The notes beneath the pieces were generated by a model. That model saw nothing but the letters and a program-made list of their open reading frames with translations. It was not told the DNA's origin and did not search any database. From Symsagittifera roscoffensis (lineage: Eukaryota; Xenacoelomorpha; Acoela; Convolutidae), in assembly GCF_963678635.1 (NCBI RefSeq), contig NC_087071.1, positions 22,165,194 to 22,229,193 on the forward strand: a stretch of 64,000 nucleotides of DNA, written 5' to 3'. Below are positions 11,598 to 23,448 of this stretch, piece after piece (the stretch's first letter is position 1; every line of letters starts with the position of its first letter). The position numbers and the translations under genes are program-made.

Positions 11598-11720
11598 ACT
11601 TACTGTTGATATTTTGAAATGCAAATTTTATACAAAAATGGTTGTCAAAAATACTTGATGCATAGGGTAGGAGGGAATACTTAACAAGGTCCAAGAGGGG
11701 GCAGAGGAATTGTTAACACG
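11598..11720 (+). repeat. Interspersed repeat, copy inverted at 20102-20232
   Basis: Shares ATGCATAGGGT(A)GGAGGG, TTAACAAGGTCCAA and AAAATGGTTGT(C/T)AAAAATA with the reverse complement of 20102-20232, in the same order over about 120 bases. The rest of 11721-12090 shows nothing I recognise. Confidence 0.7.
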
Positions 11721-12091
11721 ATCCCTAGACGGAAGTAGCTGATCATTATCTTCACTCCAAGACAAAATATTATCCATGTTAATCGAAGTCCATTCACTTA
11801 TCGATTGTATTACTAATACCTGTAAGTTGAGCTGCCAGTTCAAAATACGAGTCAGTATTTCGAGACATCTCAAAGAGTTACAGGCAGAATTGTATCAGAT
11901 GAAACTTAAATGATATATATTTTAATATATAAATTAATAAAATTTTCTAGCAGAGAAAAGAACTATTTTAACATATTGCTCCTGTAACTGCTCGAAAAAC
12001 AAATTTTTCAAAAAACAATACAAAACAATTTATGCTTAATTAAGCTGAGCATTAAAGGGAGCGGCCGATTAGTATGGTGCTACTTAAATAA

Positions 12092-12132
12092 GAGGACAAG
12101 CCATTAAGACGACAAGCCATTAAGACGACAAG
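12092..12132. repeat. Short tandem repeat, 16-base unit
   Basis: Two and a half copies of GACAAGCCATTAAGAC in direct array. There is no gene around it; 12133-12650 shows no recognisable feature. Confidence 0.8.
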
Positions 12133-12650
12133 TATTTCAATATGGGATCTTTGTCTTGATTTTGTCTTGAATTCCTTTCAAGAAAAAACTCACAGAAGTT
12201 TAACGCTCGCGAAGTTTAAAGCTTTATTCTCTGAAACGCATAAAAACAAAATAATCTTATGTTGCAATACACCGACACAAAAGGAGGAAACCAAGTGGAT
12301 ACAGCAAAAGCTAAACCCATTTGAGCGGGAAAAATGATAGAAAAATGAGCATAAAATCAACATAATTAACTTACAAACTACAGAACAATGTTCAGTTATA
12401 ATTAAAAATTGCTTCAATCAAAAAATTGCAGATGCTTCGAAGAAAAAAATCACGCCCTGGGCTGTAAACCGACAAAAAAATAAGAAGAAAAACGATAGCC
12501 CGCAATTCGACTTTTCAAAAATTAATAACTTCCATACATCGAAAGAAATACAAGGTTCGGCCAGAACTAGAACCCTAAACCTTCTGTTCCGAAGGCGTAT
12601 GCTTTACTTCTGGATCAATTGAGTGCTTGAAAGATGTTGACGTTCCAAAA

Positions 12651-12978
12651 AAGCTGGGTCAATTTCTTACAGATATTTAAAAATGTTCAGATGGTAGACC
12701 GAACCCCAGAATTTAAGCTCCAAAGTCACGTTGTTCACTTTTAGATCAAGTGAGAAGAGCCCTGAAAATTGACGTATTTCAATATTAAACCAAGGTACAA
12801 ATTCATTCAAATTGAAAAATAAAACAAGATCCGGCCGGGAATCGAACTTGATACTTGTAAAAGTTGTTTGTGGAAAAAATCTAGTTCTCGATGAAAAATT
12901 ACTTTTTGATATTTTTGCAGCCTTTTCTGGTCTACCATCTACACATTTTAAAATATCTGTAAGAAATTGACCCAGCTT
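12651..12978. mobile_element. Inverted-repeat element with ~50-base terminal repeats
   Basis: The left end reads AAGCTGGGTCAATTTCTTAC.., and the right end is its reverse complement (..GTAAGAAATTGACCCAGCTT). The match runs inward for about 50 bases to AGATGGTAGACC. The 230-base centre has no transposase. A block before the left end (12553-12590, AAGGTTCGGCCAGAACTAGA) resembles an internal block at 12827-12860 (AAGATCCGGCCGGGAATCGA), suggesting a second partial copy next to it. Confidence 0.72.
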
Positions 12979-13294
12979 GATTTTAGCAAATTTTATTAGA
13001 GAGGAATTACGAGCGGAATTTAAATTTTTCAAAAGAAATCAACGTTTCTCATTCAAACCGACTAAAAGTAAGAGAACAAAAGTTGAGAAAGATAAGACGA
13101 CAGAAAAGCCGACTAACTGGTGCCTAAAATCTACCAAAAAATTTCAGCACAGAAAAAATTATTTTCCAACTCCTAACGTTCACCCAAGGTACATATCCAG
13201 TTAATACACTCCAACCATGCTATAAATTCAGCAGTTATTAAATCGAAAAGTGGACCGGATAGTGGTCCCTATCATGAGAAAGGAGAGAGACATG

Positions 13295-13604
13295 AACAAA
13301 ACCCAATTTGAGAAAACTGGATCAATAGGTAAAAATTTTACTTCGCTGGGAAAATTGATAATTAAATTCCACTTTCGAGCCTAGAAGTCGATCACATTTT
13401 TCGTGACCTTTACCCTTAGCTTCTCGATAGTGGAGTTTGAGCTCCTTTTAACAATGGAAATGAACTGAACTTAAAAAAATCACCAAGTCAAAGCGAAAAA
13501 TCAAAATTGAGCGTGAACAATTTTAAGACTTTCCTAAAAAAATAACAAAAAAATGACCAAGACCTATAAAAGAGTCTTCAAACCTTCATTACTGTTAAAA
13601 AACT
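13295..13604 (+). mobile_element. Right part of the GAGTCAATGAACG TIR element (5'-truncated)
   Basis: Starts at AACCCAATTTGAGAAAACTG and runs through GGATCAATAGGTAAAAATTT, GAAGTCGATCACATTTTTCG and GACCTATAAAAGAGTCTTCA to the degraded right terminus TTCATTACTGTTAAAAA. The left terminus is missing. The flanks 12980-13294 and 13605-14379 show no gene. Confidence 0.72.
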
Positions 13605-14379
13605 GAGAAAATTCAAAGGAACACAGCCTCGAAAAAGTGTACTTAAAACATTTATTGTAAAACATGAAAAATTTCTACGATGCAATCTGGTGCCAGATAG
13701 TTGACATTTCCGTCGGTAAATTCATCTTTGCACTCTTTGCAGAAGGCTGAAACAGATTAATTGGCCCACAAACCAGTCATTGTCGAAATAGCTACTAAAA
13801 TGGCTGAAAGCACTGATTGGATTGCGTGCGTTCTGCTAGAACCGTGATATAAAAAACAATAATTGAAAATAAAAATGGTATAGGAGAAAAACACAAGCGC
13901 CTAGTTAACAAGCAAAGTAATAAAAAATATAAATCCTGATTTCAGTAATGGGAATTTTTAAACTGGTCGTTTCACAGAAAAAAGAAGTTTTAGAATCCAT
14001 GTGATTAGAAAAAATCTCTCGTCTTTCAATTTTGAAGAAATGCTCATGATTAAAACAAGATGATTCAAACTTCTATTTGACAACATTCATAATATTCATT
14101 TTTGGCCTTTTTGAGGGTCCAAGTTCATTCTTGATTGGGTTCACAAATTTATCATAATCTTAAAATTTGGAAAGGGTTCACAAATTTATCAATCTTAAAA
14201 TTGATAACTTAGAAAAATGTTCAAAATCAAAATAGCATATAACAAAAATTACTCCGAAATATCTTGTCGAATTTCATTGCATCATTAGGAATAGCGACCA
14301 AGTATATTTGACCAGTTCACAAAACATGATTTGCTTGTCCACCCATTCGTAATATATGACGCTGTTTCGCTTTGGTAGA

Positions 14380-15852
14380 TTATAGCTGAGAATAACTTTG
14401 AGCTGAGAGCGAACGATTGATGGCCAGACTTGTTGGTTCCAGCTCCCAAACGAAATTCCAGCCCAAGCCTTCTAAATACTTCATCAAGCTAATAGTTTTC
14501 CAATCCAATGAGTTTTCCATATAGAGCCTTTTGCACCCAACGGTGATAAGCTTGATTTCATTACATTCAAGTAGCGTTTCATTATCCACATGCCACGACA
14601 ATAAAAATTCACAGTTGCTCTGATCGAAAATTTCGGGCGATTTTGACTTATTCTCAGGCAATTTTGATTCATTACGATTCTGATTCATGCTTTCAGGCGA
14701 TGTTGATAGTATAACAGCAAGAACTTGTAACATAGGCTGCGATTTCACAAGACCTGTCAACAAATTTAAATAATTCCACCGAGTGAAGGTTTCCACCGAA
14801 GGAAAGTCAGGTTCGTTTAGACTGATCGCTTGTAAGTTACAAAACCCTCTTTTCTCTAAAACAATATGTAAAAACTCGCTAAAATCTCGGAGCCATAAAT
14901 AAAGAAACTGACTTCCATTTGAAATCGTGAATATCATCGGATAGTCAATCTTCAAGCTGACACAGCTTATTGGTAGTTCATCCAGGCCAATATTCTTGGG
15001 TCCGTGACTTAGTCTCCAGGAGAGAAATCCAATTGACTTGAGATTAGGAAAAACAAGCGAAATACACGCACCAAATCTATTGGATGCATCTTTTTGATCA
15101 GATAGATGAAGCTTTTTGAGATTGGGAAGGGAAAACGGAACCCGCCCGTCACTTGGAATCTCAAGGTGTTCCAATTCTAGCTCTGTTAGGCAATCTAGAG
15201 GTTTGATGTCTGATATATGGTGGCCCATCAGTATTTTTCTTTCTGAAGTAAAACTTATTACTTTTATCATTTTTGATAAATTATTGATAAAGGTTCTATG
15301 CCGATCACTCCTCTCAAAAATATGGAACTCAACGTAATTATTGTATGAAGCTAATTTCGGAGCTAGAGCATAAAAAGGCTCGAAACCTCCGAGAACACCT
15401 AAAACAGGGTCTCTTTCGAAATCTAGAACAGATGATTCCAAATGGCCTCGTAAGTTATCTTCAAGCATGTCCAGTAAGCTGTTGATCCACAAGAAAAAAC
15501 ATTCGGACTCTTCTTGACTGAATTGGCGTGACAATGGTATAAATCCTAGCAAAGGACCACCGAACCCAAGATACATAGTAGTGTACTGTATTTTAACCCG
15601 TAAAATATTCCACAGTGGTGTCTTCTTGCGTAGATGGCGCGCTTCGTCAACCTCTATTCCTTTCCCAATAATGTTTAAGTTAACATTGAACCTCGTGCTT
15701 TTAATAAATCTGTGCAGAGCCTTGCACGACCAGGTCAAAGGGTCTAGGCTAGACCAATATCGGAAGCCATCTGTTTCGATATCATTCATCACATACTCAC
15801 ATATATGCTTTAAAATATGATTTGGCAAATTGTAAAGTTTCATCTGACCCAT
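14380..15852 (-). CDS. F-box / leucine-rich protein, single exon
   Basis: A 490-residue open frame. Residues about 5-55 (YNLPNHILKHICEYVMND, then LDPLTWSCKALHRFI) fit an F-box: Leu-Pro start, two amphipathic helices, and the Trp-x-Cys/Ala turn. The rest is leucine-rich without clean repeats; blocks such as LTELELEHLEIP (about 215-230) and LPNLKKLHLSD (about 240-250) look like degenerate leucine-rich repeats. F-box proteins carry substrates to SCF ubiquitin ligases through Skp1; the substrate here cannot be guessed. There are two ATGs, at 15852 and three codons in. I use the first because a strong acceptor-like TTTCTCACGTTTCAG lies directly before it, so the 5' UTR may be spliced or trans-spliced. 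The coding part has no intron. A divergent family gene or a retrocopy is possible. Confidence 0.75.
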   Translation of the reverse strand: MGQMKLYNLPNHILKHICEYVMNDIETDGFRYWSSLDPLTWSCKALHRFIKSTRFNVNLNIIGKGIEVDEARHLRKKTPLWNILRVKIQYTTMYLGFGGPLLGFIPLSRQFSQEESECFFLWINSLLDMLEDNLRGHLESSVLDFERDPVLGVLGGFEPFYALAPKLASYNNYVEFHIFERSDRHRTFINNLSKMIKVISFTSERKILMGHHISDIKPLDCLTELELEHLEIPSDGRVPFSLPNLKKLHLSDQKDASNRFGACISLVFPNLKSIGFLSWRLSHGPKNIGLDELPISCVSLKIDYPMIFTISNGSQFLYLWLRDFSEFLHIVLEKRGFCNLQAISLNEPDFPSVETFTRWNYLNLLTGLVKSQPMLQVLAVILSTSPESMNQNRNESKLPENKSKSPEIFDQSNCEFLLSWHVDNETLLECNEIKLITVGCKRLYMENSLDWKTISLMKYLEGLGWNFVWELEPTSLAINRSLSAQSYSQL

Positions 15853-17215
15853 CTGAAACGTGAGAAAGTGGTCACGAAAGACAAATTGTCTGACTCCATG
15901 TCGATTTTACAAGTTTTAACAAAACAAAGTTCTCAGAAATATCATGAATTAAATGAAGCAAGATTTAAGACATCATTTATCAAAAGTATCTTAACGAGAT
16001 TCTTCAACTCATTTATGTCGACACTTGTCATCTCGTTAAAACAAATGTGACCGCTTTTCGACGCCGGTCCGTGTAGTTTTTTCAGTTCCTTATTCTGTCG
16101 TTTTTCGATGGGTATATAGTAACTCGAGCTCATCAGATTCCCAAAGAACCAATTTGAGCCCATGAAATCACATTTCTTATATTGTTTGCCAGGATGTTTC
16201 CATAGCAATAACACCTCTAAAATTATTTATGATATAAAGGCTAATTTACGCCTTCCAAACAACATTTCTCAAAGTTTGGCCTGGTTTAGTCCTTTCAAAG
16301 AGTTTCATTTAGCATGCGTCAAAATTTCAACCCTATATTTTGAAGACTTGCAGAGAAAACGCCAAAAACGTGAAGAAAACATTCGTTCATTTGCTCGTTG
16401 AAATCAAAAAGTTTCAACTTCTATGTCCCGTGACGATAGTAGCAATTTATACGGTACTGATAGGAGAAAAAATAAGGATCATTCGCTTTTGCTACCATTA
16501 TCATTATTATATTGCACCAGCCTTTATAAAAATTGAAATTTGGAAAAATAATTGAACTGAAACTTGAAAATTATATTTGACGACGTTGTGCAACAGATAC
16601 CTCTTTTAGTACCTTTAAATAATGAGGCCAAAATTGAACCTAAAACTGCGCAAGGTAATTTTTCTAAAATGATCGTCATTAACTTGCCAAAAAAAGCCAA
16701 CCTCGAAAATAACATTTTAAATATCAACTAGCCACAAGCAAAGCAGAGAACAGATACTATGCAATTTCCAATGCTAAATTGAAATTTCCAAATAAGTGAA
16801 CACTCTTAATGAACACTTTAATTTGCGACTTAGGTTAAAAAACAAAGAAGGTTCGTAATAATAATCTAAGCTGATGGCTAGTGAAAAAAAAAAGAAAAAC
16901 TGAAAACTGAGCGTGAAAGTTCAGTATTAACTTAAATTCTTCTTTTCTGGTCTTATTTCAATCCCACCCCTACAGTTCAATTTTTAATTTTCTAGATTGT
17001 TTTACGTTTTACGGCTAAACTCTTTTGATTTCATGAACGATTAAAACAATTTTGACTAGGAAGTTCAAATCTCTATAACTCCTGAGTTTCAGATTTTCGT
17101 AAACGCAACCCTACGATAGCCGACAGCATACAACTGCACTTTTCTTACTAAAAATTGATCAATCATTTGCAAAATTATCAAATTCATAAATGGGATTCAT
17201 AATCCATCGTTATTA
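15853..17215. other. Intergenic, one repeat fragment
   Basis: Only 16729-16845 is recognisable: ACTAGCCACAAGCAAAGCAG through AAATAAGTGAACACT and GCGACTTAGGTTAAAA also occur at 54058-54180, next to a tRNA-derived SINE. The two overlapping plus-strand open stretches at 15817-16401 have no recognisable domain. Confidence 0.5.
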
Positions 17216-17219
17216 ATTT

Positions 17220-18200
17220 TATAATATCACTCTGTTTTTTTCTTTCATTAATAGTAAGTCCAATGAAAAAAATTGAGCAAATATATGAGGATGAGGGCGC
17301 ATATGCATCCGCTGGTAGTACCTTGACATCACCCCACCAGGGCATCGACAATTTCAAAAACATTTGACAAATATTTTTGAAAATTTTCAAAAGAAAATAG
17401 AAACGTCATAACTAAGAAAACAAAAAAGGCTGAGAGGTAAAAACTGGACTCCAGACAAACATCCTGAGAGAACCTTGAGAGCACCTGGCCATAGCGCTGA
17501 ATATTTCGAACATATTTTAAACTATAATTTTCATAAATGTTTTTGAAAAAGCATTAAAAAACGGCGTGTCTCAGAAACGAAGATTATTTGAGCAATCAAA
17601 GATTGAAGCATGATCTGCAACCTGATTGAAAAAGTCATATCTCGGAAACCAAAAATTTTTGACCGATCACCTTCGGAGGATCAATTTTCTGAAAATTTGA
17701 GAAAGAGTCATAACAATGTCAACTCGGAACATAAAAAAATTTGAGGAGTCACACTTGGATGCAAATATGCAACGACTGAGGGTAACCTGACAGCCCTTCA
17801 CACTATAGAAAACGTCAGATCTCGAAAACTTAAAGGATTTGAGCAGTAAATTTTTAAGATATGCAAACCCTAAGAATACCTTGATAGCACTCAGCTGCAG
17901 GGTTGAGAATTTCAAATTATATGGAATGCTTTCAATCTACGTTTTCAGAAAATTTCTGAAAAAGTCACAAGAATCTTCAAAACTCGAAAACTTTAAATAT
18001 TTCAGTGTTCATACTTGGACTAATTTGCAACCCCTAGGGTAACACTGACAGGATCCCACTTTTGGGTTACTAATTTCAGACTTGACAAAAACATTGAATT
18101 CAAGCTGGAAAACTGGAAAAAATTAACCATTGCAATATACGATATAGATTAAAGTTGCGAAAATTCTTTCGTTGAACATGCAAAAATAATACTTTGAAAA
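17220..18200. repeat. Diverged S1 satellite block, unlinked to the large duplication
   Basis: Contains degraded S1 monomers (CAGATCTCGAAAAC, GATTTGAGCAGTAAA, TTGATAGCACTCAGCTGCAG followed by GGTTGAGAATTTC). It ends with the flanking words seen in unit 1 at 4935-5000: CATTGCAATATACGATATAG and AACATGCAAAAATAATAC. The order of blocks is therefore conserved between the two locations. Confidence 0.72.
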
Positions 18201-18432
18201 AGCTTACACATGGCGAGATAGTGAAGCCCGCATTTAAATATATAATAGATTAGGACTGCAGGTTGTACGTTTTGTTCTGACCACAGGATGTGGGAGGGTC
18301 CCTTCTGAAGTTAAGATTGATCCTGCATTTGTCTGAATAAAGACTATGGAAACTAAATGTTCTTTCCCCTATAACAAAAACCTGCTGCCTGACAATCTAA
18401 AAATTCATTGAAATTTTTCAATGCGTACTCTC

Positions 18433-18660
18433 TTACCGAGCTATTGATTTTCCTACATAGCAACGGCTCCGTCTCTCAATCAAAAGATCGGATGTTCGAA
18501 GCCCATCATGATCCGTGCTCATTGCTTGAAGGTGAGGCAACATTACCGAGCCTAAAATAACTAGTAAACTTGCATGTAATTGTTTGGCAGGTGCACAACA
18601 GCCACTGTGCATGTTAGCTGAACAGCTCGTACGTTGGCCCTTTCCCTCGTGGAGCAATCG
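18433..18660 (+). mobile_element. SINE family 2 copy (tRNA-derived), diverged
   Basis: The Pol III box B-like block GATCGGATGTTCGAAGCCCA, the following GGTGAGGCAACATTACCGAG, and the tail GAACAGCTCGTACGTTGGCC then TTTCCCTCGTGGA all match the copy at 47860-48085 in the same order. Box A is damaged (CATAGCAACGGCTCCGTCTC against TGAAGTGGTTACGTCTCCGC). Confidence 0.75.
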
Positions 18661-18809
18661 CCTTAAATGTTTTGTTCCAGCCTGAAATAACGATTATTTC
18701 AAGAAATCGAATTAAATACGATCCACTTAGTACTCTCGGACAGTTTTTGTTTTAACGGCTTGACTTCAGCTTTCCTCTGATTCATATTTTAACTAGCATT
18801 TAACCTACC

Positions 18810-19910
18810 TCCGGTGCTTCGAATTTTTGAAAAATCATAAAAACGGAATATGTTGGAAACTAAAAGTGCCTGAGCAGTCAATTTTGGCGGCAAGATTTAC
18901 AACCACTGAGAGTAACCGGAAAGCAACCTACTATTGGGTTGGTTAATTTTTTTTTCACCTTTGAAATTAATTTTAAAATGTCATATCTTGGAAACTAGAA
19001 AAGTTTCAGCGATAATATTTGAACGAAAGATTTGCAGCACCTGAAACTACGCTGTATGCACCCAGCTATAGCGTTAATGAATAAATTTCCAATTTTGTGA
19101 AACTTTATAAATCCAAGTTTTCTGAAACTTTTGGAAAACGTATTTAAAATCGTCGTACGTCGTAACCTAAAAAGATTTGGATACTCAAAATTTAGGATTA
19201 AAATCCTGATAGAATACTTCTAACTGTTACTAATTTCCAACTTGGTGAAATAATCATTGAATTCAAATAAAAATCAAAAGAAAATCTTAAGCATTGCAAT
19301 ATCCGATATAGCTTAAGCGTGAAAAAATTCTTTGGTTAAACGTGCAAAAACAGTAAGTTGAAACCTCTTAAGCAAGGCAAGATAGTGAAAACACACTGGA
19401 ATGTATAATAGAAAGATAGAAATATAGATTGATAGATAAAAAGATTGAGAAATTTTTTTAATCTCGGTTTTTTGAAAGATTTTTATTTATTAAATCATAA
19501 AAAAACGTCATATCTCGGAAACTATAAGTAATTGAGCAGCCTTAATTAAAGGTAAGATTTGCAAACCCTGGGAGTCCTATGACAGCCATCAACTACAGGA
19601 TTGGGAAAATTGAAATGTGAAGTTTTTTAAAGCTGTTTTCCTCTTGATAAATCCATAAAAAAAAACGTCGCATCTCGTATACTAAAAGAATTCGCGTATT
19701 CATATTTGTACGCTAAATTCGTAACTCCCGAGGAACTCTGACACCATCCCACGTTTTGGTTCCTAATTTCAAACTTGGTACCATAAATACGAAATCAAGC
19801 TGGAAAATCGAAAAAATTTCTTAAGCATTGCAATATACGATATAGCTTAAACGTGAAAAAAATCATTCGTTAGACACGCGAAACTAATACGTTGAAAACA
19901 CTCAAACATG
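18810..19910. repeat. Further diverged S1 satellite monomers
   Basis: Two groups (about 18815-19080 and 19480-19790) with AAATCATAAAAA, CGTCATATCTCGGAAACTA and TGACAGCCATCAACTACAGG. Each is followed by the CATTGCAATATACGATATAG block (19293-19320 and 19825-19850). Divergence between monomers is much higher than inside 3.9-11.6 kb. Confidence 0.68.
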
Positions 19911-20101
19911 ACGAGATAGTGAAGCCCGCATGACGAGATAGTGAAGAGCATAAAACATTGTTCCACTTTTCGTTTTTATGCTTTCTGAGAAAATCATTAA
20001 AATGTTTGTATTGCTGCTGGTACCACAACTCATAAATTTGAGCTGGGAGAGCAGAGTTAATAATTTGAGAACAGCTTCTGACGTCAAATCGCTAAAGAAA
20101 A

Positions 20102-20232
20102 ACAGATCTTGTAAACTATCCTCCCTCCCCTTTTTGGACCTTGTTAACTATCCCCTCCACCCTATGCATGTATTATTTTTAACAACCATTTCTGTGAAAA
20201 ATTTGCATTTTAAAAATGTCAACAATTAAGTG
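20102..20232 (-). repeat. Interspersed repeat, inverted copy of 11598-11720
   Basis: Read on the minus strand it matches 11598-11720 (ATGCATAGGGT, TTAACAAGGTCCAA, GGTTGTTAAAAATA). 20233-21280 shows no gene. A related GGGGGGCAAACTGTTAACAA block lies at about 20380-20400. Confidence 0.68.
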
Positions 20233-21280
20233 GCCTTTAATTTTCGCGCGTTCTTATTTGTGGTACTCACTATTTATATAATACCCACGTAAAACAGTTT
20301 AAATAATATTTTCTGAAAATTGTTTTAAGCTATATTGAAAATATGGCCGCCAAAGTTGAATTTCTGAAAATCGAAATAGGGGGGCAAACTGTTAACAAGA
20401 TCCCAAAAAATGTTCGTAGTCCGAATGTTTGATTTGTATCTGAACTGCCAGACAAAAATTTTATTTTAACGAAAAAATCCGCCAAAATGATCACAAGCTG
20501 CAAAATTCAAAAACATGCCAGATTTCGCAAGTGCTCAACTTGAGACATCGCAATTAGGCTAATTAGGAAGAAACCAACTCCACGTGTTCACAGCACTTCA
20601 GGTGATGAGATATTTTTATTTAAGATTCGTTATTTTCACACAACGAAGCATCGTGCATTAACTTGTACATTGCCGACAGAGCGTTGAAAACGTTTATCAA
20701 ACTCGGAGGAAACTGGACTTTAAATTTCGCTGGTACAGGTGCTATTGTACGTTGTATTTCGCTCCCATTCTCAATAAATCCGAATTAAAAACAATTGTAG
20801 TCATTTGTTTTAAGCAATGTTTCAACGTCGCTTTGAAGTTTGTGAGCTAGCCTTTCAAGTACCACTTACCTGCAAAATCTTGAGCAAGCATTGGACGAGC
20901 ATTAACTTATCTTACTAATACAAACAAAAAAAAATTATTTCTCAAAAATGCATATTTCGTCCAGATCTTTATTCAATGTTTGTTTCAAGTACTATATGAG
21001 GTATGGTGTAATCAATAGAAGACCGCTGAAATGTCATTAGAAAACATCGATTTAATGCTTCAATAAGATATCAAACCAGATGGTATCTGCTGCATTTATT
21101 GCATTACGAACGTTTGCGTTAAAAACACTCCCAAATTCAAATTTTCTCAATTTCAGCAATTGAACCGCCGAAAAAGTCAATGACACTGCAAATAATCATG
21201 AAACATTCAATCAAGTACACCCCAAAATGTAAAATGTAAAAATGTTTCCCATTATTTTCAAACTGTACATTCCGTAACAT

Positions 21281-21610
21281 AGCCAATAGTTAGATAGTTG
21301 GAAAAGTCAAACAGATGGACTCAAGGCTCTTCGAAGTCCTGGAACAACTTATGATTGAAACAGTTTTGATAAAATTAACGCAATTTGAGAAAACTGGTAA
21401 AATTTTCATTCCGCAGGGAAATTCGATAATTATTCGACCCCGTTTTCCGTTACACTTTTACTGTTCGATAGTGGAACTTAAAAAGAAATCAAAATCAAAC
21501 CGCGAAAAATTAAAATTGAGCCTAAACAAATTTTAAGACTTTTCCAGAAAAAAAAACAAATCATCGCAACCTATATAAGAGTATGGACTACGTTCATAGA
21601 CTTTAAAAAC
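21281..21610 (+). mobile_element. GAGTCAATGAACG TIR element, internally deleted copy
   Basis: Has the left-end words GCCAATAG and GTTGGAAAAG, the body words CAATTTGAGAAAACTGGTAA and CCTATATAAGAGTATGGACT, and the right end CTACGTTCATAGACTTTAAA. About 140 bases shorter than the copies near 31.5 and 40.8 kb. Confidence 0.75.
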
Positions 21611-21698
21611 AGTAAACATCACATTAAAACTCGTTTACTTTCATCAATTGTGAATGATTGGCGTTTTTAGTCAGAGTAATCCCAATTAATGAATCATA

Positions 21699-22672
21699 GC
21701 CAACAGACAGCAGGGAGTCAAAGAACGCTATTAAACAGAAAAACAAAACTGACTTGTTTTATTTTGAAAAAACTTCAACTTAGTCATTTCAAAAACAAAT
21801 AGATGTTCTTGAAGCTCTTTGAAAACAAATACAAATTTTGATCAGCACTTTTTTGATAATGTAACCCAATTTGAGAAAACTGAGTCATTAGAAAAAACGG
21901 AAAGTCTGCCCTTTTAACTCCTTTCGAAACTAGAAGTCGCGATCACAATTTTAGTGACCTTTACACGTTTACTGTTCGATAGAGGAGTTTGCCTTGCTTT
22001 TAACAAAGGAAAAGAACTGAACTTTAAAGAAACCAAAATCCAGAGCAAAAATTAGTTGCCTTTGCCAAATGAATTTGAATTTAAGTCACAAATACAATCG
22101 CGAAAAAAAAATTCAGTGTCGAAACAACCAAAATTTAAAAATTGAAGTTTTTACAAAACTAACCAAAATTAAAAGAACTAGATTGATACTTGTAATTTCA
22201 CTGGTAAATCTCAAACTGAAACAAAGCCGAGATCATTGGGAAAAAAAGAAAATCTGAAAAAATTGACTTGTTATTAGAAAACAGATTAACTTTCAAAATT
22301 TAAAAAAAAAATACCTTTAAAGCTCTTTGAATTTCAAAATCAACTTATGATTGGTGCTTGATCAACTTATGATCAACTAACTAATTTCAGAAAACTGGTA
22401 CAACTTTACTACCGCTGGGAAATCTGAACAAGAAAACCACCTTCGAAACTAGAAGTCAATCATGTTGTTCGTGACCTTTACTGTTTTGATATTCGAAAGT
22501 GGAGTTTACCATTAAAGGAAATGACAAAAGAAATGAACTGAACTTTCAAAAAATTCATTAGTCAAACCGCAAAAAGTCAAATTTGAGCGTGAACAACTTA
22601 AAGCTTTTCCTGGAAAAAATACGACCTATGAAAGAGCTGTCACTACGTTCATTACTCTAAAACATATGCTCT
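21699..22672 (+). mobile_element. Two adjoining GAGTCAATGAACG TIR element copies, degraded
   Basis: A left end at 21699 (GCCAACAGACAGCAGGGAGTCAAAGAACG) continues through CCCAATTTGAGAAAACTGAG and TTGCTTTTAACAAAGG to about 22060. A second body starts near 22300 (CTTTAAAGCTCTTTGAATTT) and ends with CACTACGTTCATTACTCTAA at 22672. A third fragment follows to about 22900. No coding potential is seen. Confidence 0.65.
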
Positions 22673-23448
22673 AAAGGCCGTTGAAATTTCAGGAGCAATT
22701 AATGATTGATATTTTTTTGAGTAAACATACCATTCGAGAAACTTGATTATTAGGTAAATTTTTCTTTCCACTGATAAATCTAAACATGATGTATGACATG
22801 GCAAATTAAAAAAATGTGCCCTGAATGCTCTTCTATTTTCAATAGAAGTTTATACGTGACATTTTTTTCGATCATAATAGCTCAATTGAAAAAACTTGAT
22901 CAGTTTTTTTTTCTATTATGCTGAAAATCTTAAATTGAAATCCCCTTTAATTAAACTACGTTCATCGACTCTTGAAAACGTTCTTCTAGATTGTAATAAA
23001 GCTACCATCAGCACTGCTTTCTCAAGTAGCCAATACATCGTCCGAAAGGAAAAACCAGGCAGCATAGAGTGCGTTAATAAATTTGATTAAATTCATACGA
23101 CTAAATCCCTCGCCTAATAAATTTTAAACGTCATACAGCTAACAAGCAAATGAAAACAGAAATTGCAATTTAGGTTGGAAAAATCAGAGAAATCGTAGTA
23201 CAACAAGAGCGTATTCTTGTTAAAACTCCCTATTGATGAACGAAAAAGCACTATCAAAATGGAAAAATTGAATTCGTTCTTTAACCTGAAAAAATCAACA
23301 AACGCTACCCAGCTATTACTGAAAATCACCGCCAAAACTACCAAATTAAGATCCCGAGAAAAGTTGGCTTTGTTGCATAACACTTCAATTGCTTTTGTAA
23401 AGTTTACTATTACATATGAAAAAATCACTAGCCTAAGTCTCATTTCAC

